A stretch of 31,272 nucleotides of DNA from Dunaliella salina (Eukaryota > Chlorophyta > Chlorophyceae > Chlamydomonadales > Dunaliellaceae): NCBI GenBank assembly GCA_002284615.2, contig MU069446.1, positions 411,777 through 443,048 of the forward strand. Reading direction: 5' to 3'. The notes beneath the pieces were generated by a model. The model was not told the DNA's origin and did not search any database. It saw only the letters and a program-made list of their open reading frames with translations. This document shows, in pieces, positions 27,301 to 31,272 of this stretch; position 1 is the stretch's first letter, and the number at the start of each line of letters is the position of its first letter. The translations under genes and the position numbers were made by a program.

Positions 27301-30255
27301 AGCTTAAAAAAAGGTATATATTGCAATGTCATGGTATGGTACTCTGCTTGCGGTGGACTATGATGCTATGCTTGGAGTGTCATGCTGTACATCCTATTGA
27401 CAATCCCTCGGCATCGTGCTTCCTGGGGGATCATCCCCGGCATCCTCAGTATCCCCACCACCTCTGCCCAAACCTCACACTCATTCACTCAAGTCAACAA
27501 CAACGATCCTCTTGAACACCTGTTCTCCGTGCACTCAGCACTGTGCTGGCTCGGGGTCATCCTCGGCGCCCTCAGCATCCCCACCACCACCACTCAGTGC
27601 ACTTGTCGCCACTGCGCGACAACACCTTATCACTCAACTCAGCCGTGGTGCCCTGCACGCTCACCCATTATATGTGCGCTTGGCACTGTGCTTCCTCGGG
27701 GCCATCCCCAGCGTCCTCAGCATCCCTACCACCGCTGCTCGATCACTCAACCACCTTGCACTCTCTCAACTCAACTCAGCAACAATGACCCACACACTCA
27801 CCCATTCTATGTGCGCTCGGCTCTGAGCTTCCGCGGGATCATCCCCAGCGTCCTCAGCATTCCCGCCACCTCTGTGCAACCTCACACTCTATCCCTCAAC
27901 GCAGCAACCATGACCCGCATGCTTACTTGTTCTATGTGCGCTTGGCACCTTGCTCTGTGGGTCATCCACAGCGCTCTCAGCTTCCCCATCATGTCCACTC
28001 AGTCCACCAGCTGCCACTGCCCTGCAACAGTCAATCACTCAACTCAGCTGCAATGACCTATATGCAACCCCGTTCTATTTGCGCTAGGCACCATGCTTCT
28101 TCGGGATCATCACCAGCGTCTTCAGCATCCCCACTTCCTCTGCGCAAACCTCACACTCAATCACTCAACTCAGCCACAATGACCAGCATGCTTACCCGCT
28201 CTATGGGCGCTCGGCACCTTGTTTCCTCAACATCATCCTCAGTGTCCTCCGCATCCTTGCCACCGCTGCTCAATCACTCAACTCAACCACCTTGCACTCA
28301 GCTCACGGACAATGACTTGCATGCTCACCCGTTCTATGTGCGCACGGCACCTTGCTTCCTCAGGATCATCCTCGGCGCCCTCAGCATCCCCACCACCACC
28401 ACTCAGATCACCCGCTGCTACTGCGCGCTGGATGCGGCGCTGCTCGATGAGGGCCTTCAGCTCGCTGATGCGGGTCTTGCTCCCATTCACGGATGCGCCG
28501 ATGGCCTGGGAACGTGCACCAGGGAGAGATAGAGAGAGAGAGAGAGAGAGAGACAGTGTGTGTGTGGGAAGCTCTCCTTCATACACAACCATGCCATACT
28601 GAAGGTGTTGTGGAAAGCGTGTCGTGGAAACATCTGCCTATTTTTGGGGACTCGGATGCACTCCTAGCATGGCAGGATGCACAATTCGGATGCTATGAAA
28701 GAGTCAGTGAATTTTTTTAAACATGGATGCACTAACGGCCTGGGAATAGGCGTGCCACCAATGGTGTGCAAGTGGGCATTTTGAGCGGTTTTTCTTTTGA
28801 CATGCTCGTGCCCTGCTACAGATTGTAAGCATGTCACAGGCGGCCTATTTTGCTTGCGGAATAGTTGGTTTCCTGGAGATTGCAGAGGAGCTCTCTCACT
28901 AGCCAATCTTCTACACACATGGGTGCTTGGGTGCATGAAGCACGGCTTCCCCGGGGAACAGCAGATATCCTGACACAGTTATTCATGTACACATTTATTC
29001 ATGTACACATCCATTTATTCATGCACACATTTACTCATGTACACATCCATTTATTCATGTACACATTTATTCATGTACACATCCATGCATGAAACAACTT
29101 CAGAAGACGTGCATTCTGCACCACTAAAGACGAGTTGTTCCAAGGGCAGGCCATCAGGGCGCGCACACAGTCGCCACTGTACCTCTGCAGCATCACATTT
29201 TTGCTGGGTGTACCCTGGATGACCTGTAGCATCAGTGCGCATCTTTCAGTTATGCACAAAACACGAGTTGTTTAAGGCCAGGCCTCGAGAGCACCCACAC
29301 AGTCGCCACCGTACCTTTGCAGCATCATACTTTTGCTTCAGGAGGGCCTTGTTGTCCTCGATGACCTGTGAGCACATACAACCGAGCAGCATGTAAGCCA
29401 GACGTATCCTCTGACGTCATTCCTTGCCTTAAACTGGTAACCCAGACATGCAGGCTACAAGCCTTGTACATTCCCTGTCACATACTTAGCTTTGGGTAAA
29501 TAGCGTCAATTGACAGCTGAAACAATCTGGTGAGGCCTCTAACTTTTGTTAGGGGTTCTTCCCTTAATGCACGCGGCCTTTGGCTTGCGTAGACTTTTCT
29601 TTTTTCTGAAATAGACTCCCAGAGACTCGCTGCGTCTCAAGCTCGACAAATCTCTTGCTCGGAATCTTGGTGACGCCCACACCTCAAATCCGGCCCTTTG
29701 TTCTGCCAAATAGACCCTCCGAGTCTCTGCGAATCTCATGTTTGCCGAGGCTCCCAGAAACGGGAGCCCAACCCTACATATTCTCCATCCTTGCCACACT
29801 GCAATGGCCTGCAATGCTAATATGACCTATGATGATGCGTAGGACACATCCCTTCACGCCTTCCTCGTATAATATTCTGTGGAAAGGAAGTGCAAAAATG
29901 CAGAGATTGTGAGGAGACACCGCACACATTCGCTCGCACCTGTCTCAAGATCTCGTGAGGAACCAAGTGCGACAATGCACTGAGATGCTGAGGAGGAGGA
30001 GCATCATGCCATCACTTTCAGGCCAGCAAAGTGTGCGAGCATCCAGAAAATCCACACCCTTCTTTAACTCACACACAAGCTCATGCGCACCTCATTTTGG
30101 CGATAGCTCTTGCGGAACAGCTCAAAGGCCTTGTTCCGATCGGCTAGCAGGTTGGCATTGAACAGCTGGGACATGGGATCTGCGGCAGCAGCGGCATTGC
30201 TGCTGGGAGAGCCCCCCGAGCTCTCACTGGGGGGCGCACTCCACCCTTGGCCGAC
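11552..30255 (-). CDS. Kinesin-9 family protein (KIF9/KIF6 type), 3' part, seven exons, spliced
   Basis: Kinesin-9 proteins are microtubule motors of cilia and flagella; the Chlamydomonas member KLP1 sits on the central pair. Joining 30255-30091, 29365-29315, 28505-28329, 21781-21560, 17844-17493, 15388-15176 and 11640-11552 gives 1269 nt, or 422 residues and a stop, with GT-AG introns and compatible phases (0,0,0,0,1,1). The product has the order known from KIF9: a helix ending in FELFRKSYRQNE, VIEDNKALLKQKYDAAK, the TRISELKALIEQRR coiled coil, KEIEHLHMLLEQSRLRLQRDFEQW, a low-complexity linker, and the C-terminal motif LTG-NPEADQDIVRFYVAKQQLL. The motor domain is outside the window. Introns are 726 to about 6550 bp. 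Exon borders are embedded in tandem arrays, so the exact sites used for exons 5 and 6 are least certain. Confidence 0.87.
11641..12919. other. Kinesin intron 6, 3' part; no second gene recognised
   Basis: Intron sequence with small CAGCAGCGG repeats near 11800-11830. A minus-strand open stretch that starts after GAAAGACAG at 12172-12180 (EFQTFKSKRRSSKEGHAQQ) looks protein-like, but it is not needed to join the flanking kinesin exons. A cassette exon cannot be excluded. Confidence 0.45.
12920..12993 (+). mobile_element. 74-bp 3' end of the RNase H/endonuclease family with 10-bp duplication
   Basis: CAGCCGTGAG flanks it at 12910-12919 and 12994-13003. The insert holds only the last part of the family's 3' untranslated region (GGACCTTCCCTTAATGCATG ... 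GCGCAGACTTTTCTTTTC) and its T/C-rich tail. Extreme 5' truncation, a fixed 3' end and a target duplication are the hallmarks of target-primed retrotransposition. It lies antisense within kinesin intron 6. Confidence 0.85.
12994..14740. other. Kinesin intron 6, middle; no gene recognised
   Basis: Contains a CATCATCATCATCA stretch at 13128-13142 and a CT-rich tract at about 14100-14175. Several 80-130-codon open frames exist, but they show no motif or supporting context. Confidence 0.5.
14755..15240 (-). repeat. Array of exon-6 3' ends with splice donors (~104 bp, five units)
   Basis: A landmark CAGGAC recurs at 14780, 14886, 14992, 15098 and 15201 (spacing 106, 106, 106, 103). On the minus strand each unit encodes a variant of LDMKSVDPKVLEAARPYLTG followed by a donor-like site. 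The unit at 15201 is in exon 6. Of the downstream units, three keep GTGAGT donors (near 14755, 14861 and 14967), better matches than the exon's own GTGATT. Real splicing could therefore use a downstream copy. Confidence 0.92.
15176..15388 (-). CDS. Kinesin-9 exon 6 of 7 seen
   Basis: The acceptor CCTCACAG at 15389-15396 opens with GT GCT TCG, which completes a Gly codon with the last G of exon 5. The exon encodes an Ala/Gly/Pro-rich stretch (ASAAAPGPSATGGGV, GESPAQASPALAGGAV), then LDMKSVDPKVLEAARPYLT and the first base of Gly, followed by GTGATT. It forms the second half of the linker and leads into the C-terminal motif. Because both edges are inside tandem arrays, upstream acceptors and downstream donors of almost equal quality exist. 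The call is supported by phase and by the LTG/NPEAD junction matching the KIF9 C terminus. Confidence 0.75.
15355..16035 (-). repeat. Array of exon-6 5' ends with splice acceptors (135 bp, about six units)
   Basis: A landmark GTGGCA occurs at 15355, 15490, 15625, 15760 and 15899 (spacing 135, 135, 135, 139), with a further diverged copy near 16000. On the minus strand each unit carries an acceptor and the first about 24 codons of exon 6. The acceptor AG is kept near 15660, 15790, 15925 and 16020 but lost near 15521. The 135-bp period is a multiple of three and has no stops, so the exon-6 frame stays open to about 15932. Confidence 0.93.
16036..16800. repeat. Diverged duplications within kinesin intron 5
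   Basis: A block of about 80 bp with GGGACCAGCTCTTGAGGAGC near 16094 recurs near 16379, and the motif GGCACCTGCTTGGGTG recurs at both. A block at 16174-16247 (CAAGGCCTCCAGTCAAAATG) recurs at 19001-19075 and, more diverged, inside the exon-5 donor array (16990-17060 and 17370-17440). No gene was recognised. Confidence 0.6.
16816..17530 (-). repeat. Array of exon-5 3' ends with splice donors (~190 bp, five units)
   Basis: The landmark CACCTGC (donor side, GCAG-GTG on the minus strand) is at 17490 (real exon), 17303, 17113, 16918 and 16816; spacing 187, 190, 195 and 102. Each unit includes the Ala-rich end of the exon (CCAGTGCTGCCGCC on +), and three of the units outside the exon add an intronic stretch with TGCTAGCCT-type sequence. 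Confidence 0.88.
17493..17844 (-). CDS. Kinesin-9 exon 5 of 7 seen (low-complexity linker)
   Basis: The acceptor ATGCAG precedes GCC GGC CAG ACC in phase 0, and the donor GCAG-GTGCGTG follows; the length is 352 bp (117 codons plus one base). It encodes a Ser/Gly/Ala/Pro-rich segment (AGQTSTPRGPRQAWAPSP, SSGTSSSNFGVGANGAPGF, ending AGAAALARA) with no fold predicted by eye. In KIF9 the same place, between the DFE-x-W coiled coil and the C-terminal motif, is also a poorly conserved linker. Both phases agree with the neighbouring exons. Assignment to the kinesin rests on position and phase rather than on conserved sequence. Confidence 0.72.
17831..18380 (-). repeat. Array of exon-5 5' ends with splice acceptors (~110 bp, five to six units)
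   Basis: The landmark CTGGTCTGGC occurs at 17831 (real exon), 18017, 18128, 18245 and 18353. The 17831-18017 gap contains an extra unit that lacks the exon part. On the minus strand units read acceptor, then GCCAGCCAGACCAGCACCCC, the start of exon 5. The acceptors at 18141-18148 and 18258-18264 remain CTGCAG-like. Confidence 0.9.
18381..19208. other. Kinesin intron 4; no gene recognised
   Basis: Unique-looking sequence apart from the block at 19001-19075 shared with 16174-16247. A TTAGGTTATG stretch at 19083 is too short to interpret. Confidence 0.45.
19209..19350. repeat. ~34-bp tandem repeat (about five units)
   Basis: Units of the type ACGATGAATGTGAATTACAGGACCATTT recur at about 19208, 19237, 19265, 19297 and 19325, with spacing varying around 28-33 bp and with base changes. 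Intronic; no coding potential. Confidence 0.85.
19500..19845 (+). repeat. Dispersed repeat R, copy 1
   Basis: Aligns along its length with the reverse complement of about 26340-26690. Shared landmarks are GGCCTCAGATCACCCTAAAA, then CACCCTGGG, CCCAAAAT, GGTCAAAAAT and ACCTTTTT. The copies are clearly diverged, so the element is old. No coding capacity or termini identified. Confidence 0.7.
19846..21555. other. Kinesin intron 4, 5' part; no gene recognised
   Basis: Contains short local repeats: CTCATTTGGCACTCATTTGG-type units at about 20525-20570, and CCACGTCCACCTCAAACATG units at about 20800-20890. No transposon ends or exon-like blocks are recognised. Confidence 0.5.
21560..21781 (-). CDS. 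Kinesin-9 exon 4 of 7 seen (conserved coiled coil)
   Basis: Acceptor TGTGCACACACAG-type, then GAG AAA GGC; donor GGACAG-GTGTGC; 222 bp, 74 codons, phase 0 at both ends. The product starts EKGKYKDAFDQLREHKKEIE, continues HLHMLLEQSRLRLQRDFEQW and then has eight Gln after MGLMQR and a Gly/Ser tail ending IPHYGQ. The pattern KxEIEHLQ-LL-x-x-S/A-x-x-x-LQ-DFE-x-W is the diagnostic neck-distal coiled coil of KIF9/KIF6. It is the strongest single piece of evidence for the family assignment. Confidence 0.93.
21782..22232 (-). repeat. Array of exon-4 5' ends with splice acceptors, expanded by (CA)n
   Basis: Copies of the first about 70 bp of exon 4 start (minus strand) at 21888 and 22218, and a truncated one lies near 21936-21955. 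Copy 22218 reads EKGKYKDAFDQQRDHKKEIE, nearly the same as the exon. Units are 107 bp except where a (CA)n tract has expanded between them. Confidence 0.92.
21955..22133. repeat. (CA)n microsatellite, interrupted
   Basis: About 180 bp of CA repeats with CCCCTTC, GCGCG and CAA interruptions and one N (22024). On the minus strand it is a TG tract lying between two copies of the exon-4 edge, where the original unit has a short GT/CA-rich stretch. Confidence 0.97.
22532..22726 (+). CDS. Unidentified open stretch, possible exon or gene fragment
   Basis: The + frame from 22532 gives YLNEYLKLYKSTLSVTQMQR, then a charged stretch (EQLKIMKAKREEFPASD) and PLFLMKVALAPLGK, with a stop at 22724-22726 and a possible donor (TTG-GTAAGA) at 22710. 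Its amphipathic, charged composition is more protein-like than the surrounding frames. It has no clear start or acceptor and lies antisense in kinesin intron 3. I do not recognise the family. It may be a captured gene fragment or chance. Confidence 0.25.
   Translation, partial: YLNEYLKLYKSTLSVTQMQREQLKIMKAKREEFPASDQRATQPRGEEPLFLMKVALAPLGKICM
22939..23032. other. Hairpin with 28-bp arms
   Basis: The left arm 22939-22966 (TCCAGAGAAATCTCAGGCTA, then AGCCTGGT) is complementary to 23005-23032 with one mismatch; the loop is 38 nt. It lies in kinesin intron 3. It could be a foldback element or a small-RNA precursor. Confidence 0.85.
23033..24270. repeat. Kinesin intron 3: diverged ~155-165-bp repeats; no gene recognised
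   Basis: AGGCCAAGCAAA-type blocks recur near 23424, 23577 and 23740, with TGCAAAG...CTCTGGAA and CCAGCAT...GCCCA landmarks between them, suggesting an old tandem repeat at about 23400-23760. A CCCAGGGG-rich repeat lies at 23110-23330. A + frame at 23705-24097 is open but shows no motif. Confidence 0.5.
24272..24354. repeat. (CA)n microsatellite
   Basis: An uninterrupted CA run of about 83 bp in kinesin intron 3. Confidence 0.97.
24636..24769. other. Hairpin with ~26-bp arms
   Basis: CTTGGAGACCTCCTACGCCA (24642-24661) pairs with TGGTGTAGGAGGTCTCCAAG (24741-24760) with one mismatch. Outer bases CTGGTA and TACCAG pair after a short bulge. The loop is about 79 nt. Confidence 0.8.
25006..25218. 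repeat. 46-bp tandem duplication and a nearby 35-bp direct repeat
   Basis: GCACAAGGAAGGCTGCCTGC occurs at about 25007 and 25053, followed by AGTCTT in both. CACTTCCCATCACCC...GATGCCTTCGAACATTG occurs near 25089 and 25186. Confidence 0.85.
25512..25818. repeat. 16/18-bp minisatellite (GCATCACAATGGGCATAT)
   Basis: Eighteen direct repeats alternate between a 16-bp unit (ATGCATCACAATGGGC) and an 18-bp unit with an extra AT. Two more units lie at 25921-25955. All frames run open through it, producing artefactual open frames. Intronic. Confidence 0.95.
26340..26690 (-). repeat. Dispersed repeat R, copy 2 (inverted relative to 19500-19845)
   Basis: The reverse complement aligns with copy 1 through CCTCAGATCACCCTAAAATG, CACCCTGGG, CCAAAAT and GGTCAAAAATTGACCTTTTT. 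The two copies lie in different kinesin introns. Confidence 0.7.
26861..26981. other. Long hairpin, 54-nt arms and 13-nt loop
   Basis: The left arm 26861-26914 is complementary to 26928-26981. The inner 22 bp (AGGCGTTCGTCTGCC...) have one mismatch, and the outer part has scattered mismatches, several of which would be G-U pairs in RNA. The loop is ACCTGTACAGCTG. It is a plausible small-RNA precursor or foldback relic in kinesin intron 3. Confidence 0.82.
26982..27420. other. Kinesin intron 3; no gene recognised
   Basis: Mixed sequence with a short ACGCACCC repetition at about 27173-27232. Nothing else stands out. Confidence 0.45.
27424..28380 (-). repeat. Array of exon-3 3' ends with splice donors (~133 bp, eight units)
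   Basis: The landmark (GG)ATCATCC-C/T-C(A/G)GCG lies at about 27424, 27550, 27694, 27830, 27953, 28098, 28225 and 28357, the last being the real exon 3. On the minus strand units carry the exon end (GAGGAAGCAAGGTGCCGTGC, GCACATAGAACGG) and GTGAG-type donors. For example, the unit near 27800 reads CACATAGAATGG-GTGAGT. Confidence 0.92.
28329..28505 (-). CDS. Kinesin-9 exon 3 of 7 seen
   Basis: Acceptor TTCCCAG, then GCC ATC GGC; donor GAACGG-GTGAGC; 177 bp, 59 codons, phase 0 at both ends. The product is AIGASVNGSKTRISELKALI, then EQRRIQRAVAAGD, a Gly/Asp/Glu-rich stretch and EEARCRAHIER. N-x-(S/A)-(R/K)-x-K/R-I-x-x-LK-x-x-IEQ-R is a conserved block in KIF9/KIF6. It joins directly to EKGKYKDAF in exon 4, as the family alignment requires. 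A (GA)n run lies just upstream of its acceptor. Confidence 0.9.
28523..28553. repeat. (AG)n microsatellite
   Basis: About 30 bp of AG repeats with one GATAG interruption. On the minus strand it forms a CT-rich tract 18 bp upstream of exon 3 and may serve as its polypyrimidine tract. Confidence 0.9.
28979..29086. repeat. TTCATGTACACAT minisatellite
   Basis: Units of 16-19 bp (TTATTCATGTACACAT, sometimes followed by CCA) are repeated about six times in kinesin intron 2. Confidence 0.93.
29129..29262 (-). repeat. Diverged duplicate of the whole exon-2 region
   Basis: This block matches the next about 133 bp (29263-29395). On the minus strand it contains an acceptor (GATGCTACAG), an exon-2-like piece of 41 bp starting GTCATCCAGGGTACACCC, and a donor (GAG-GTACAG). 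The exon copy has lost 10 bp relative to the 51-bp original, so it is out of frame. Both splice sites survive. Confidence 0.85.
29315..29365 (-). CDS. Kinesin-9 exon 2 of 7 seen (51-bp micro-exon)
   Basis: The acceptor GTGCTCACAG precedes VIEDNKALLKQKYDAAK (17 codons, phase 0), followed by donor AAG-GTACGG. KIF9 has the same short block (I-D/E-DN-K-x-x-LK-x-x-Y/F-x-x-AK) between the helix of exon 1 and the ELK...IEQRR coil of exon 3. The small size and the matching phases make a chance resemblance unlikely. Confidence 0.9.
29523..29605 (+). mobile_element. 83-bp 3' end of the RNase H/endonuclease family
   Basis: Contains CTGGTGAGGCCTCTAACTTT, CTTCCCTTAATGCACGCGGC and GCGTAGACTTTTCTTTTTT, matching 5478-5555 of E1. 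A 6-bp CTGAAA flanks it (29517-29522 and 29606-29611), a weak candidate target duplication. It lies antisense in kinesin intron 1. Confidence 0.75.
29612..30090. other. Kinesin intron 1; no gene recognised
   Basis: Two loosely similar blocks (AGACTCCCAGAGACTCGCTG near 29613; AGACCCTCCGAGTCTCTGCG near 29712) suggest an old duplication. Nothing else is recognised. Confidence 0.45.
30091..30255 (-). CDS. Kinesin-9 exon 1 of 7 seen (first exon within the window)
   Basis: The acceptor CTTCCTTTCACAG precedes GTC GGC CAA; donor AATGAG-GTGCGC; 165 bp, 55 codons, phase 0 at both ends. The product begins with a Ser/Ala/Pro-rich stretch (VGQGWSAPPSESSGG) and ends DRNKAFELFRKSYRQNE, a helical block conserved in KIF9-type proteins just before the ENK/DNK block of exon 2. 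The motor head and earlier coiled coil should lie further upstream, beyond the right edge of the window. Confidence 0.88.
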
Positions 30256-31090
30256 CTGTGAAAGGAAGAGGTGAGGTGCACATGAGGCACACTCAGGTCA
30301 ATGCTATGTCTTTGATGAAATGCAGTTCACTCAAGGTACGTTTGTATCAGGGTTGGGTCATACGCGAGTTTGGGCTTAATAAAACGTTTACACACGTGTA
30401 ATTTAAACAACACGTAAAAAAATGTATTCACGTATATCTGTGCATTTGTACGGGTTTGAGCTTAACGATACGCACATATACAAGCAATTTCAATGTTACG
30501 TGAAAATACGCATATTAACGTACGACCCACCCCTGGTTTGTATTGATGCTTTGTCAAGGAAGAGGTGCACCTCACAGGAGGCAAATTCATGCTCATGCTC
30601 TTTCATTAAAGAGGTGCAGTTAACAGGAGGCACAATCTGATTTGGTGCTTTGTAATGATTGAAGCAGTGAAGTGCACAAATGGCAGATTCATATTATTGC
30701 TCTGTCATGGAAGATGTGCAGTTTACAGGAGGCACATTCATGTTGATTTCCTGTCACTGCAGCGATGAGTTGTACAAGAGACACATCGATATTAATGCTC
30801 TGTTGTGGAAGAGGTACAGTGCATAGGATGCACATTCACATTTGATGTTCTGTTGTGGAAGAGGTGCAGTCCACATAAGGAATATCCAATTTTGGTGCTC
30901 TGTCATTGTAGAAGTGCAGTAAACAGGAAGAACACCCATTTCAATGCTTGATCCGGTGAAGAGCGCTCAAGGCACATTCAAATTGACGCGTACGTCACTG
31001 GCACTACTGCTACAGGAAGAGCCAGCCCAATTTTTGAGGAAGCGCCTTAGCTTTTGCCGACCTACACAAGGAGCTGGAGCTCACACTTCA
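30256..31090 (-). repeat. Array of exon-1 acceptor regions (~58 bp, diverged)
   Basis: GGAAGAGGTGCAGT...CAGGAGGCACATTCA-type blocks recur about every 58 bp from 30266 to about 30970. On the minus strand this is the pyrimidine-rich stretch and CACCTCTTCC that precedes exon 1. A distal copy near 31056 (TTGCCGACCTACACAAGGAG on +) also includes the exon start GTCGGC with a preceding AG. No further exon is recognised here. Confidence 0.75.
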
Positions 31091-31199
31091 TGTTGTGTCC
31101 CTGTCAAGAAAAGGCTTGCATGCCATCTAATGTCACGACATGCACGCAGTCTGACACACGCCTACCAGAAAGCACAAATGCCCATGCACTAAGCCCTCT

Positions 31200-31202
<3 letters not shown>

Positions 31203-31272
<70 letters not shown>
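31203..31272. repeat. (CA)n microsatellite at right edge
   Basis: A CA run reaching the window end; its true length is unknown. Confidence 0.97.

Overview
The window is nuclear DNA from a eukaryote, most likely a flagellated green alga of the Chlorophyceae. Dunaliella-like is my guess; Chlamydomonas-like is possible. The reasons are a kinesin-9 (ciliary motor) gene split into short exons by kilobase introns, a nuclear ribosomal protein uS14 gene of mitochondrial type, abundant (AC)n microsatellites, and non-LTR retrotransposons of algal type. Nothing bacterial is present. Three ambiguous bases and (AC)n runs at both window edges suggest a draft assembly.

Layout. (1) Positions 1-590: the last exon of a uS14 gene on the + strand, directly followed by a 49-bp minisatellite built from the end of that exon. 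(2) 590-2105: no recognisable gene; a CAG-type triplet tract and a (TG)n microsatellite. (3) 2106-10600: a nest of dead non-LTR retrotransposons. Two copies (E1, E2) of a family with RNase H, a CCHC zinc knuckle and a restriction-like endonuclease lie in tandem on the + strand. E1 is split by a 5'-truncated minus-strand APE-type LINE with a 15-bp target-site duplication. E2 is split by a longer + strand LINE of the same type, and that LINE is split by an 848-bp insert made of 306-bp tandem repeats. In all three cases removing the insert restores the reading frame of the host element. (4) 11433-31272: the minus strand carries the 3' part of a kinesin-9 family gene (KIF9/KIF6; KLP1 is the Chlamydomonas KIF9-type member). 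I can place seven exons from 30255 down to the stop at 11552, with GT-AG borders and compatible phases throughout; together they encode 422 residues. The motor domain must lie beyond position 31272.

The most striking observation is that every recognised exon is bordered by a tandem array, or at least one duplicate, whose unit contains the edge of that exon and its splice site or stop codon. This holds for both genes and for units of 38, 49, about 58, 104, 107, 110, 133, 135 and 190 bp. Introns here appear to grow by repeated tandem duplication of exon-intron borders, which leaves many decoy splice sites. The kinesin introns also hold two short 3' ends of the RNase H/endonuclease retrotransposon family, three long hairpins, a diverged inverted repeat pair and several minisatellites. 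All gene calls come from reading translations by eye against remembered family motifs; no search was run.
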